The notes under the pieces are model-generated. The model saw only the letters and a program-made list of their open reading frames with translations, made no database searches and was not told the origin of the DNA. DNA of 58,294 nucleotides from Candidatus Tectimicrobiota bacterium (lineage in GTDB: Bacteria > UBA8248 > JACPRG01): the NCBI GenBank assembly GCA_016190025.1, contig JACPRG010000002.1:1-58294 (forward strand). Direction: 5' to 3'. A program made the translations under genes and the position numbers. Numbering within the stretch: position 1 is the first letter of the stretch; each line of letters opens with the position of its first letter. Below are positions 33,207 to 41,935 of the stretch, one piece after another.

Positions 33207-35519
33207 TCACGCTCCGCTCCGGACAGGCCCGCGGACCCCGTTGGCCGCCTCCCAGACCGCCTCCGCCCGGATCGGCAGGACCCGGAAGCGGTGGCCGGTC
33301 GCGTGGGCGACGGCGTTGGCGATGGCCGCAGCCACGGGGACCATTCCCGGCTCGCCCACCCCTTTCGCGCCGTACGGGCCCTCGGGGTCATCCACATCGA
33401 CCAGGCGGGAGTCCACCCGGGGGACGTCCGAGGCGCGCGGCACCATGTATTCCAGGTAACTGGGGTTCGTGAGCTGGCCGTGGTCGTACCGGAGCTCCTC
33501 GGAGAGCGCCCATCCCACCCCCTGGACGACCGCTCCTTCGATCTGGCCCTCCACGGAGAGCAGGTTCAGGGGGACGCCCGCGTCATGCACGGCCACGTAG
33601 CGCTCGACCCGCACCCGGCCGGTCCCGGGGTCCACCACCACCTCGGCGGCGTGCGCCGCGAAGGTGTACGCCGCGGCGAGATTTCCGTACGCCGTCTCCT
33701 TGTCGGGAAACTCGCAAGGCGGGTCGTACCGGCTTTCGACCGAGAGGACGGCCCCCCGCCCTTCGCACGCCGCGGCGGCCGCCTCCCCAAAAGAGATCCC
33801 CCGCTCCGGCGCCCCCGCCACGAAAACCCGGCCCTCCCCGACGCGAAGGTCCTGAACGTCCGCCTCGAGGCGGGAAGCGGCGACGGCCAAGAGCCTCTCT
33901 CTGGCCTGCGCCGCCGCCCGGCGGACCGAGTTACCCACGATGAAGGCGGCGCGAGACGCCCAGGTCCCCAGGTCGAGCGGCGTCTCCTCCGTGTCCATCG
34001 TCCGCACCCCGACCTCCTCCGGCCGCAGGCCCAGCTCCTCCGCCACCACCTGGGCGATGAACGTCCGGGAGCCGGTTCCGGGGTCGTTGTTTCCGTTGGA
34101 GGCGATGACGCGGCCGTCGGGGCGCACCTCGATCCGGGTGTCGGACAGGTCCCCCCCGAGGACCCGGTGGATCTTCGCCCCGGAGCAGTGGACCAGGGTC
34201 GCCATGCCGATCCCCCGGTACGTCCCGTCCGGCTGAAGACCGAAATCCTTCCTCCGGTGCCACCCGATGGCCCGCCCGGCCTCCCGGATGCACTCCTCCA
34301 TGCCGCAGCTCGTGATGGCCCAGCCGCAGGCTGTCACGTCCCCCGACCGGTTCGCGTTCCGAAGGCGGATCTCCATGGGGTCCAGGCCGAGGGCCTGCGC
34401 GATCTCATCCATCTGCGACTCGATGGCGAAGGTCACCTGGGGGCTCCCGTAGCCCCGGAAGGGGCCACCCACCTGGCGGTTGGTGTACACCGTATAACCT
34501 TCCACCTCAACCGCCGGAACCCGGTAGTGCGCCCCGGCGATGAGGCCCGCGAAGGCGGTGACGGAGGGGCCGACGTTGTTGTAGGCGCCGTTGTCGCTGA
34601 GGATGCGGACCTTGCGGGCCGTGAGGTCGCCCGCGTCGGTGACGCCGGTGGTGATCTGGATGATCATGGGGTGCCGCGTGCGGGTGGTGGAGAACTCCTC
34701 GCCCCGACTCAGGCGGATGCGGACCGGCCGGCCCGCCTTGCGCGCCAGCAGAGCGCAGATCACCTCGTCGTCGCACACCTTGGAGCGCGCCCCGAAACCG
34801 CCCCCGACGAAGACCTCGCGGATGCGGACCTTTTCCTCGGGCATGTCCAGGGTGTGGGCGATGTCCTGGCGGATCCAGTAGGAAGCCTGCGTGGCCGTCC
34901 ACAGGTCGAGCTTTCCGTCGGCTGACCATTCCGCGACGGTCCCGTGGGGCTCCATGCAGCAGTGGGCCTGGGCCTGGGTCTCGTAGCGGTGGGTGAAGAT
35001 ATGGTCCGCCCGGGCGAGGCCCGCCTCGACGTCGCCGTAGCGGCGCAGGAAATGGGCGGCCACGTTCCGGGGCTTGTCGTGAACGAGGGGCGCGCCCTCG
35101 GCCATCGCGGACTCCGGGTCGAAGACCGCCGGCAGCGGCTCGTATTCCACCTCGATCCGGCCGAGGGCCTCCTCCAGAACCTCCTCGTCCTCCGCCGCCA
35201 CCCCCGCCACCTCCTCGCCGATGAACCGCACCTTGTCCTTGGCCAGGGGATAGCGGTCCTCGTACGGAGGCCCCATGACGACGCTCATGATCCCCGGGGT
35301 GTCCTGGAAGGTCACCGCCGCGCAAACCCCCGGAAGCGCCAGGGCCGGAGCCACATCCAGGCGGACGATCCGCGCGTGGGGGTGCGGGCTGCGCAGGATG
35401 CCGCCCGCCAGCATCCCGGGCCGCGCGACGTCCGACCCGTACACGGCCGTCCCGCTGACCTTCTGCGGCCCGTCCACGAACGGGACCCGCTTTCCGATCC
35501 ACTTGAGGGAACGGTTCAC
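33207..35519 (-). CDS. Molybdopterin-binding large subunit, set 2
   Basis: 770 residues. Features: N-terminal KRVPFVDGPQKVSGTAVYG, molybdopterin motif VGGGFGARS, substrate loop PFRGYGSPQVTFAIESQ, and the catalytic Glu723 in GVGEPG. There is no CO-dehydrogenase AYRCSFR loop. It hydroxylates a carbon next to nitrogen or on an aromatic ring, drawing oxygen from water. The GTG start overlaps the [2Fe-2S] subunit stop (GTGA). With 35516-35986 and 35988-36881 it is a complete three-subunit enzyme, here without the [4Fe-4S] insert. Hydroxylases of this class start nicotinate, quinoline and other N-heterocycle pathways. Confidence 0.92.
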   Translation of the reverse strand: MNRSLKWIGKRVPFVDGPQKVSGTAVYGSDVARPGMLAGGILRSPHPHARIVRLDVAPALALPGVCAAVTFQDTPGIMSVVMGPPYEDRYPLAKDKVRFIGEEVAGVAAEDEEVLEEALGRIEVEYEPLPAVFDPESAMAEGAPLVHDKPRNVAAHFLRRYGDVEAGLARADHIFTHRYETQAQAHCCMEPHGTVAEWSADGKLDLWTATQASYWIRQDIAHTLDMPEEKVRIREVFVGGGFGARSKVCDDEVICALLARKAGRPVRIRLSRGEEFSTTRTRHPMIIQITTGVTDAGDLTARKVRILSDNGAYNNVGPSVTAFAGLIAGAHYRVPAVEVEGYTVYTNRQVGGPFRGYGSPQVTFAIESQMDEIAQALGLDPMEIRLRNANRSGDVTACGWAITSCGMEECIREAGRAIGWHRRKDFGLQPDGTYRGIGMATLVHCSGAKIHRVLGGDLSDTRIEVRPDGRVIASNGNNDPGTGSRTFIAQVVAEELGLRPEEVGVRTMDTEETPLDLGTWASRAAFIVGNSVRRAAAQARERLLAVAASRLEADVQDLRVGEGRVFVAGAPERGISFGEAAAAACEGRGAVLSVESRYDPPCEFPDKETAYGNLAAAYTFAAHAAEVVVDPGTGRVRVERYVAVHDAGVPLNLLSVEGQIEGAVVQGVGWALSEELRYDHGQLTNPSYLEYMVPRASDVPRVDSRLVDVDDPEGPYGAKGVGEPGMVPVAAAIANAVAHATGHRFRVLPIRAEAVWEAANGVRGPVRSGA

Positions 35520-35986
35520 GCGCGAGCCTCCCGGATCGCCTCCAGAACGGCGTCGATGATCTTGTTATACCCCGTGCAGCGGCAGATGTTCCCGGAGAGG
35601 GCCTCCCGGACGGCGGCCTCGTCGGCGGGGATCCCGTCATCCAGGAGGGCCTTGGCCGCCATGATCATCCCCGGCGTGCAATAGCCGCACTGGAACCCTC
35701 CGCTGCGGACGAACGCCTCCTGCAAGGGGTGCAGCCTCCCCGGCTCTCCCAGCCCTTCGACGGTGGTGACCTCTCCCCCATCGGCCCAGGCGGCGAGGGT
35801 CAGGCACGACCGCACGGGACGCCCGTTCAGATGGACGGTGCACGCCCCGCAAGCGCCTTCCCCGCAGCCTTCCTTGGCGCCCGTGAGACCCCACACCTCC
35901 CGCAGGACGTCCAGGAGCAGCCAGTGATCGGGGACCTCCGCATCGAGCGGACGGCCGTTGACCCGGACTTGGATCCTCTTGGCCAC
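35516..35986 (-). CDS. Molybdenum hydroxylase [2Fe-2S] subunit, set 2
   Basis: 156 residues with both ferredoxin-type clusters: CGEGACGACTVHLNGRPVRSC region, and CGYCTPGMIM with GNICRCTGYN. It passes electrons from the molybdenum site to FAD. GTG start at 35986, one base after the FAD-subunit stop, with GGAGG six bases upstream lying inside that gene. Its stop overlaps the large-subunit start. Confidence 0.93.
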   Translation of the reverse strand: MAKRIQVRVNGRPLDAEVPDHWLLLDVLREVWGLTGAKEGCGEGACGACTVHLNGRPVRSCLTLAAWADGGEVTTVEGLGEPGRLHPLQEAFVRSGGFQCGYCTPGMIMAAKALLDDGIPADEAAVREALSGNICRCTGYNKIIDAVLEAIREARA

Positions 35987-35987
35987 C

Positions 35988-36881
35988 TCAGACCTCCAGG
36001 AACCGCCCCTGGCGCGCCGACGCGACCGAGGCCTGGACGGCCCGGCGGAACAGGGTCTTCGCGAGGCCCCGCTTGTAAGCTGCCGAGGCCACGGCGTCCG
36101 AAACGGGCTGAAGGGCCGCCCCGAGACGCTCCGCCGCCGCCTCGACCGCGCCGTCGGATAGGTCGGACCCCGCGAGAACCTCTTCGGCCTCGGGGAATCT
36201 CCGCGGGGACGGCAGGACGCCCCCCACCGCGACGCCCGCCTTGACGCACCTCTGAATCCCCTCCTCGAAGGTGAGGGTGACGGCGACCCCGGCCAGGGTC
36301 TTGTCCTCCACGGAGGCCGGACGGAAATTCCGGTAGGCCCCGGCAGTCCTCGGCGCCGGCCTCGGCACGCGCACCCGCGTCAGGAGGTCCGTCGGCCCGA
36401 TCCGCGTCTCGTAGAAGTCGATGAAGAAATCCGTCAGCGGGACCCTCCGCTCCCCTTCGGGTCCCCGCAGGGCCGCCTCGGCATCCAGGGCCAGGAGCGC
36501 CGGGGCGGGATCGGAGGCCGGCTCCGCGAACGCCAGGTTCCCCCCCACCGTCGCCATCTCCCGGATCGGCGGGGAGGCCACCTCGCGGTAGACCTCCGCC
36601 ACCAGGCGGTTCGCCTTCCGCAAGAGGGGGGACTGCTCGGCCTGCCGGTGGGTGGCGAGCGCCCCCATCTCGACTCCTCCCTCCGAGGGGCGAATGTAGC
36701 GGAGCTCCTCCAGCCGCCTGAGGCCGATGAGGACCCGAGGCCGCAGGTACCGGTGCTTCATCAGGATGAAGAGCGCCGTCCCGCCGGAGACCGCCTTGGC
36801 CTCTCCGCCGTACCGGCCCAGCAGGTCGATCGCTTCCTCCAGGGTCTCGGGCTCCCTCAGCTCAAACCCGGGCAACCTCAT
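35988..36881 (-). CDS. Molybdenum hydroxylase FAD subunit, set 2
   Basis: 297 residues, CoxM/KdhA type: FAD motifs AVSGGTALFI near residue 32 and ATVGGNLAFAEPASDP near 110, and the C-terminal domain starting near VEDKTLAGVAV. It lacks the [4Fe-4S] insert of the set 1 protein. The ATG overlaps the E2 gene stop (ATGA), showing that the dehydrogenase complex and hydroxylase are translated from one message. A much longer in-frame extension upstream overlaps E2 and is rejected. Confidence 0.92.
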   Translation of the reverse strand: MRLPGFELREPETLEEAIDLLGRYGGEAKAVSGGTALFILMKHRYLRPRVLIGLRRLEELRYIRPSEGGVEMGALATHRQAEQSPLLRKANRLVAEVYREVASPPIREMATVGGNLAFAEPASDPAPALLALDAEAALRGPEGERRVPLTDFFIDFYETRIGPTDLLTRVRVPRPAPRTAGAYRNFRPASVEDKTLAGVAVTLTFEEGIQRCVKAGVAVGGVLPSPRRFPEAEEVLAGSDLSDGAVEAAAERLGAALQPVSDAVASAAYKRGLAKTLFRRAVQASVASARQGRFLEV

Positions 36882-38068
36882 GGAACCGCCGCTCCCGGCC
36901 CCGGACCCTCGAGGAGGGTCTCCGGCGCCTCCAGGAGGTCCGAACACGTCTTCAACGCCTCCGCCGCCGGCGCTCCGTCCACCGCCCGGTGGTCGAAGGT
37001 GAGGCAGAGGCGAAGGACCTTCCGGCGAGCCACGGCGCCGTCCGGGCACAGCGCCAACTCCTCCCGCAACGCCCCCACGCCCAGGATCGCGACCTGGGGG
37101 GGATTCAACACGGGATTGAACTGCTCCACGCCGTGCGTCCCGAGATTGGTGACGGTGAACGTCCCGCCCCTCATCTCCTCCAGGGAGAGGCGACCCGCGC
37201 GCGCCGCCTCGGTGAGGCGCTTCACCTCGCGCGCCAGGGCGAACAGGTCCATCTCCCCGGCGCTCCGGACGACCGGCACCAAAAGACCCTCCCGGGCGGC
37301 GACGGCGAACCCCAGATGAACGTCCCCGAACGTCCGGAGCCCGTCCTCCACGAGCCAGGAGTTCAGCGCGGGGTGGCACCGCAAGGTGAGCGCGGCGGCG
37401 CGCAGGACGAAATCCCCGATCCCCGGACGCGCCCCCCGGCTCGCCTCCCACTGCTCCTCCCTCTCTTTCCGAAGGGCCTCCAGCGCCGTCACGTCCGCCG
37501 GCCGGATGAGGGTGACGTGGGGAGCCTCCCGCCAAATCCCCGACAAGCGCTCGGCCGTTGCCCGGCGAAGCCCGGCCAGGGGGACCGCGGGGGGCGCCCC
37601 CTCGCCGGCGACAGCCGGCGGCGACGGGGTCCCCGCCGCGCGCAGGACGTCCTCCTCGGTGACGACGCCGTCGGGGCCGGTCCCCCGGACCGACCGGAGG
37701 TCCACCCCCAACTCTTCCGCCCGGCGGCGCGCGCGCGGCGACGCCCGGAGCCTGCCGCGCTGCGCCGCCTCGGGCGCCACCTCCTTTGCGCCGGTCCCTC
37801 CGGCCGCGGCCGGCTCCCGCTCGATGCGGCCGAGAACCCCTCCCACCTCGCACTCCTGACCCGGCTGGACACAGACCTCAGCCAGCACACCGTCCGCCGG
37901 GGAGGAAAGCTCCATCTCCGCCTTGTCGAACAGCAAGATGGCCAGGGGCTCCCCCCGGCGCACCGGCTCGCCGGGCTGTTTCAGCCACTGGACGACCGAG
38001 CCTTTTTCCGTCGGCCCGCCTGGGGGAGGCAGCCGAATCGCTTCCGACACGCCCATCCGCTCCGTCAA
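36878..38068 (-). CDS. Lipoate-dependent dehydrogenase E2 acyltransferase
   Basis: 396 residues. An N-terminal lipoyl domain has the attachment Lys49 in FDKAEMELSSP; a peripheral-subunit-binding domain lies near 108-140 (ASPRARRRAEELGVDL and GVVTEEDV); the catalytic acyltransferase domain ends with His360-x3-Asp364 in FDHRAVDG. It transfers the acyl group from E1 to CoA. The TTG start at 38068 overlaps the E1-beta stop; an ATG at 38056 would lose four residues. The E3 dihydrolipoamide dehydrogenase is not in the window. A lipoate-ligase-like gene is at 50703. Confidence 0.92.
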   Translation of the reverse strand: MTERMGVSEAIRLPPPGGPTEKGSVVQWLKQPGEPVRRGEPLAILLFDKAEMELSSPADGVLAEVCVQPGQECEVGGVLGRIEREPAAAGGTGAKEVAPEAAQRGRLRASPRARRRAEELGVDLRSVRGTGPDGVVTEEDVLRAAGTPSPPAVAGEGAPPAVPLAGLRRATAERLSGIWREAPHVTLIRPADVTALEALRKEREEQWEASRGARPGIGDFVLRAAALTLRCHPALNSWLVEDGLRTFGDVHLGFAVAAREGLLVPVVRSAGEMDLFALAREVKRLTEAARAGRLSLEEMRGGTFTVTNLGTHGVEQFNPVLNPPQVAILGVGALREELALCPDGAVARRKVLRLCLTFDHRAVDGAPAAEALKTCSDLLEAPETLLEGPGPGAAVP

Positions 38069-39054
38069 CGGGGCTGGGGCTGGAGCATCGAACGGATCTC
38101 CCGAACGACGCTGTCTTTGTTCGGAACGACCGCGCTCTCCAGCACGGGGCTCTGGGGGATCGGCACCTCGAGCGCCCCGATCCGCCGGACCGGCGCGTCC
38201 AGGTCGTGAAAGGCGCTCTCGGTGATGGCGGCTGCGATCTCCGCGCCCGCCCCTCCCCGCTTCCAGGCCTCATGGAGGACGGCGGCCTTCCCCGTCTTGC
38301 GGACCGAGCGGAGGATGGTTTCGAGGTCCAGGGGGACCAGGGTGCGCGGGTCGACGACCTCGATCTCCATCCCCTCCCGTGCCAGCTCGTCGGCGGCGGC
38401 GAGGGCCTCGTGCAGCATCCGCGAGTACGCGATCAGCGTCAGGTCGGTCCCCTCCCGCTTCACGTCCGCCCGGCCGATGGGGACCAGGTACTCTTCCTCC
38501 GGGACGGGCCCCAGCTTTCCGTAGAGCATCGTGTGCTCGATGAAGAGAACGGGATCGGGGTCCCGGATGGCGCTCTTCAGCAGGCCCTTGGCGTCGTAGG
38601 GGGTGGACGGGATGACGACCTTCGCGCCCGGGATGTGCATGAACCAGGACTCAAGACTCTGGGAATGCTGCGGGCCCGCCGAGCCGCGGGAGCCGATCTG
38701 GGTCCGCAGCACCAGGGGCACCGAGGACTGGCCCGCGCTGATGAAGGAGAACATGCACGCCCCATTGGCGAACCGCTCGAGGGCCAGGTGAATCCAGTCC
38801 ATGTACATGATCTCGGCGACCGGCCGCATCCCGCTGATCGCCGCGCCGAAGGCCACGCCCGCGATGGCGTACTCGGAGATGGGCGTGTTCCGCACCCGCT
38901 CGGCCCCGAACCGCTCGGCCAACCCCTGGGTGACGCCGAACACCCCCCCGTACTGCTGCCCCACGTCTTCGCCCATCACGAATACGCTTCCATCCCGCTC
39001 CATCTCTTCGGCCAGGGCCTGGCGGAGGGCTTCCCGGTAGTGGATGTTCTTCAT
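38065..39054 (-). CDS. 2-oxoacid/acetoin dehydrogenase E1 component, beta subunit
   Basis: 329 residues: MKNIHYREALRQALAEEME, GEDVGQQYGGVFGVTQGL, a pyrimidine-binding domain and the C-terminal transketolase domain with VVDPRTLVPLDLETI. It is of the alpha2beta2 E1 type used by branched-chain 2-oxoacid and acetoin (AcoB) dehydrogenases. ATG overlaps the E1-alpha stop (ATGA) and its stop overlaps the E2 start. AcoB versus PdhB versus BkdB cannot be fixed from sequence alone. Confidence 0.92.
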   Translation of the reverse strand: MKNIHYREALRQALAEEMERDGSVFVMGEDVGQQYGGVFGVTQGLAERFGAERVRNTPISEYAIAGVAFGAAISGMRPVAEIMYMDWIHLALERFANGACMFSFISAGQSSVPLVLRTQIGSRGSAGPQHSQSLESWFMHIPGAKVVIPSTPYDAKGLLKSAIRDPDPVLFIEHTMLYGKLGPVPEEEYLVPIGRADVKREGTDLTLIAYSRMLHEALAAADELAREGMEIEVVDPRTLVPLDLETILRSVRKTGKAAVLHEAWKRGGAGAEIAAAITESAFHDLDAPVRRIGALEVPIPQSPVLESAVVPNKDSVVREIRSMLQPQPR

Positions 39055-40043
39055 GGCGCCGTCCCCTGCGGCGCAGGAGCCCGGTAGAGGTGCTCCCAGA
39101 TGGCGGCCGGGTCCGGGGGAGGGCTGGACCGGGCGTACTCGATGGCGTCCCGGACGGTCTTCTCGGCCTCGGCCCGGATGGACGCGTCGCGCTCCTCATC
39201 GAGCAAACCCGACGACCGCAGGTGCCGGGCCATCCGGTCGATGGGGTCGCGGGCCCTCCAAAACTCGACCTCCTCGGGAGGCTGGTAGCCGCCCCGGTCC
39301 CGGTTCGAGAAGGGCTCGATGCGGTAGGTCTTCGCCTCGATGAGGCTGGGTCCTTCGCCCCTGCGGGCCCGGGCGATGGCCTCGCGCCCGACCTCGTACA
39401 CGGCGAGGACGTCGTTGCCGTCCACCTCGACTCCCGGGACCCCGTAGCCCGCGCCCCGGGCGGCGACGCTTTCGCCGGCGACGGTCTCCCGGAGGGGGGT
39501 GGTCAGGGCGTACCGGTTGTTCTCGCAGACAAAGAGGACCGGCAGGTTCCAGACCGCGGCCATGTTGAGGCTTTCGTGAAAAGAGCCGATGCAGGAGCCC
39601 CCATCGCCGAAGAAGCAAACGGCGACCTGGTCGGAGCCGCGAAGCCGGCTGGAGAGGGCCGCGCCGACGGCCACTGGGACGTTGCCGCCGACGACGGCGC
39701 TGCCGCCCAGGATGCCCGCCCGGTGGTCCGCGATCAGCATGTGTCCCGCCCGACCCCCGCCCAGGCCGGTCGCCCGTCCGAAGATCTCGGCGGTCATCCG
39801 CCCCAGGTCGACGCCCTTGGCGATGTAATGGGCGTGACCCCGGTGTCCGCTGGTCACGTAGTCGTCGGGCCGGAGCTGCCGGCAGATCCCGACCCCGACG
39901 GCCTCCTGGCCGGTGCAAACGTGCATCGAGCCCACGACCAGGCCCTCCTGGATGAGGGCGGGGAGGCTGTTTTCGTAGAAGCGGACCACGAGCAGGGTCC
40001 GGTAGAGGTCGATGCGCGTCTTCTCGTCGAGCGGGCCGCTCAC
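39051..40043 (-). CDS. 2-oxoacid/acetoin dehydrogenase E1 component, alpha subunit (AcoA-like)
   Basis: 330 residues binding thiamine diphosphate: GDGGSCIGSFHESLNMA near residue 145 with the distal ENN is the Mg-diphosphate motif. GHRGHAHYIAKG and GLGGGRAGHMLIAD resemble AcoA of acetoin cleavage systems as well as PdhA. GTG start at 40043 overlaps the cupin stop (GTGA) with GAGGAG upstream. With E1-beta it decarboxylates a 2-oxoacid or cleaves an acyloin and hands the acyl group to lipoyl-E2. Confidence 0.9.
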   Translation of the reverse strand: MSGPLDEKTRIDLYRTLLVVRFYENSLPALIQEGLVVGSMHVCTGQEAVGVGICRQLRPDDYVTSGHRGHAHYIAKGVDLGRMTAEIFGRATGLGGGRAGHMLIADHRAGILGGSAVVGGNVPVAVGAALSSRLRGSDQVAVCFFGDGGSCIGSFHESLNMAAVWNLPVLFVCENNRYALTTPLRETVAGESVAARGAGYGVPGVEVDGNDVLAVYEVGREAIARARRGEGPSLIEAKTYRIEPFSNRDRGGYQPPEEVEFWRARDPIDRMARHLRSSGLLDEERDASIRAEAEKTVRDAIEYARSSPPPDPAAIWEHLYRAPAPQGTAP

Positions 40044-40435
40044 GCCATTTCTCCTCGGGGCCAGGGCGCTTCCCCCGGCGGGTACTGGGCCAGGTGATCC
40101 TCGCGGGGGGGAGAATAGATGTCCAGACAGACCGTCTCCTCGATGGCCTCGAAGGAGTGCGGCAAATTGGGCGGAATGTAAGAAACCCCGTCCGGACCCA
40201 AAACGCGCTCCTCCTCTCCCGCCACGACCCGGATGAGGCCGCTCAGGATGTGCGTGAACTGTTCGTGGGGGTGATGGTGCGGGGGGGTGGACACGCCCGA
40301 GCGAAGCGTGTACCGGGTCACCATCAAGCGCTCGCCGACGAGGTCGCGCCGGAGGATGTCGCGGTCGGAGGCGTCGGTCCGCTCCGGCACGTCCTTCCAC
40401 GCGAAAAACAGGCGGCTTGGGCTCATCTTCTCCAT
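40040..40435 (-). CDS. Small cupin protein
   Basis: 131 residues forming a single cupin barrel. Metal ligands are in PPHHHPHEQFTHILSG (motif 1, His, His, Glu) and in PPNLPHSFEA (motif 2 His). Roles for small cupins include isomerases, sensors and auxiliary dioxygenase-like proteins. It sits between the NicX-like gene (77 bases upstream) and E1-alpha (overlapping), in a catabolic setting. Substrate unknown; a metal-dependent isomerase or hydrolase of a ring-cleavage product is possible. Confidence 0.85.
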   Translation of the reverse strand: MEKMSPSRLFFAWKDVPERTDASDRDILRRDLVGERLMVTRYTLRSGVSTPPHHHPHEQFTHILSGLIRVVAGEEERVLGPDGVSYIPPNLPHSFEAIEETVCLDIYSPPREDHLAQYPPGEAPWPRGEMA

Positions 40436-40512
40436 CCGTCCCGGCGGCCCGGTCCTTCCCTTTGGGAAAACCTCCCCTCCGGCTTTTCCAGAAAGACCTC
40501 CGCCGCGGCCTG

Positions 40513-41580
40513 CTAGGCGTCGGGAACGGCGAACGCCTTCGGCGCGCCGTCCTCCAGGATGACCTCATCATCCAGGATGTAGGTGGCATCGCGGAAAACG
40601 ACATCGAAGTGGCCGGGAGCCGGGTTGACGCCGCCGTAGCCCGTGTTGCTGCCGAAGGCGATATGGGCGGTTCCGATGACGGCCTCCGTCTCGATCTCGA
40701 TCCCCGAAAACTGGGCGCGCGGGTTCAGGCCCAGGGACATCTCCGCCACCTCCCGCGTATTCGGGTGATTGCAGGCCTCGATGGCGCGAATCAGCACATC
40801 CGCATGCAGCCTGCCCTCGCCGCGGGCTTCTACGTCCACCAGCTTGCCTCGCCTCACGTGAATCTTGAAAGGCTCCTGGACGAGGCCCAGGCCGGAGAAT
40901 TCCACCATGCCGTCCACGACGATGACCCCCTCGGCCGTCCCCTCCAGGGGAGCCCCTCCGGCTTCCAGGTCGGCCGGGCAGTCGTAGCTCCCCGGCTCGG
41001 TCGCGATGCAGTCGTTGCACCGGCCGTTTCTGCCTTCCAGGCTGGCCGTGATGTCGGTGCCCCCCCGGCCCAGGATCCGGATACTGGAGGCCGCGGTGAA
41101 CTTGTCGCGGATGGACTCGGCGATGGGGCGGACGACGCGGAAGTCCGTGGTGAGGGCGCCCCCGCGGACGAAGTTCGGATAGGCGATGGTGACCATGGAA
41201 AAATACCGGGCGCCCTTGGCCACGGCCTCGAAGCGCGCGGCCGCCAGGCCGCACCACATGGTGGTGAGCTCGAAGATGACGTCCGCGTGAAGCATCGCCC
41301 CCTGGACCATCCCCGGGGGCTCCTCGAACCCCTTGAACCCCTTCTCGAACGGGAACTTGAGGGGGAGCATTCTCGCGACGACGACCTCGGCGCCGAGGCT
41401 CTTCAAGAGGACCACGAAGGCGTCCACAATGGCTTCGTCGAAGGCCGTGTCCGTCACGATGAGGACCCGCTCGCCGGGGCGAACCCCGGCGCAGACCTCG
41501 ATGACGTTCTTGACGCCCTCGACGACCTCCGTGACCCGACTCCGGGCGGTCCCCCCCACCTCGATGACGCGGTTCAGCAT
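40513..41580 (-). CDS. NicX / aminopeptidase T (M29)-like metalloenzyme
   Basis: 355 residues of the aminopeptidase T-fold group, which also contains 2,5-dihydroxypyridine 5,6-dioxygenase (NicX). Candidate metal ligands are His272 (ACNHPNTREVAE) and His324-x-Asp326 (PGHFDVV), with His306 between. In NicX I recall Fe ligands at His265, His318 and Asp320; the spacing of 52 or 53 then 2 agrees almost exactly, and total length (about 350) matches. It heads the 14-gene run; ATG 41580 follows GGGAGG. If dioxygenase, it would open a dihydroxylated pyridine ring; if M29 peptidase, it would release N-terminal amino acids. The first is favoured by the operon. Confidence 0.75.
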   Translation of the reverse strand: MLNRVIEVGGTARSRVTEVVEGVKNVIEVCAGVRPGERVLIVTDTAFDEAIVDAFVVLLKSLGAEVVVARMLPLKFPFEKGFKGFEEPPGMVQGAMLHADVIFELTTMWCGLAAARFEAVAKGARYFSMVTIAYPNFVRGGALTTDFRVVRPIAESIRDKFTAASSIRILGRGGTDITASLEGRNGRCNDCIATEPGSYDCPADLEAGGAPLEGTAEGVIVVDGMVEFSGLGLVQEPFKIHVRRGKLVDVEARGEGRLHADVLIRAIEACNHPNTREVAEMSLGLNPRAQFSGIEIETEAVIGTAHIAFGSNTGYGGVNPAPGHFDVVFRDATYILDDEVILEDGAPKAFAVPDA

Positions 41581-41732
41581 GGGACCTCCCTCAGGACCTC
41601 GGCGCAGGCCAAGCGCCTCAATCTCCTTTGACGGACCCTCCCGGACGCGACAGACACAGAACAAACCTCCTCCCCCGCCGGAACCCTCCGGCCGGTCTTC
41701 CTCCCTCCTCCGTAAAAAAATCATCTCGACTT

Positions 41733-41762
41733 GATATACCGAATCCCGCCGCGCGAAGTCAA
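41733..41762 (-). promoter_or_regulatory. Promoter for the 14-gene catabolic operon
   Basis: Minus strand: TTGACT (41762-41757), 18-bp spacer, TATATC (41738-41733). The predicted start near 41726 gives a leader of about 145 bases before the NicX-like gene. Confidence 0.6.
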
Positions 41763-41817
41763 CCGCCCGGGAGGGGCGGCGAACCGCCGCGGCCACTCGC
41801 GCGGCCTGGTCTTGTAG

Positions 41818-41854
41818 GGGCGCAGCTTGAGGTCTGCGACCTCGTGCTGCGCCC
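41818..41854. repeat. Compound palindromic element (REP-like)
   Basis: GGGCGCAGC pairs perfectly with GCTGCGCCC (nine bp), enclosing a 2x2 mismatch, then GAGGTC with GACCTC around a TGC loop. The inner palindrome recurs at 6061-6075 and, degraded, at 41936-41954. Confidence 0.7.
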
Positions 41855-41892
41855 GGCGAGGCCGCGGCGGGACAATTTCCCGCCTGGGGGCC

Positions 41893-41913
41893 ACTGGCGG
41901 CTTGTCCGCCAGT
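41893..41913. repeat. Eight-bp hairpin in the intergenic region
   Basis: ACTGGCGG-CTTGT-CCGCCAGT, a perfect inverted repeat next to the compound palindrome. No T-run. Confidence 0.55.
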
Positions 41914-41935
41914 ACCTCATTCCGCCCCGATCTCC

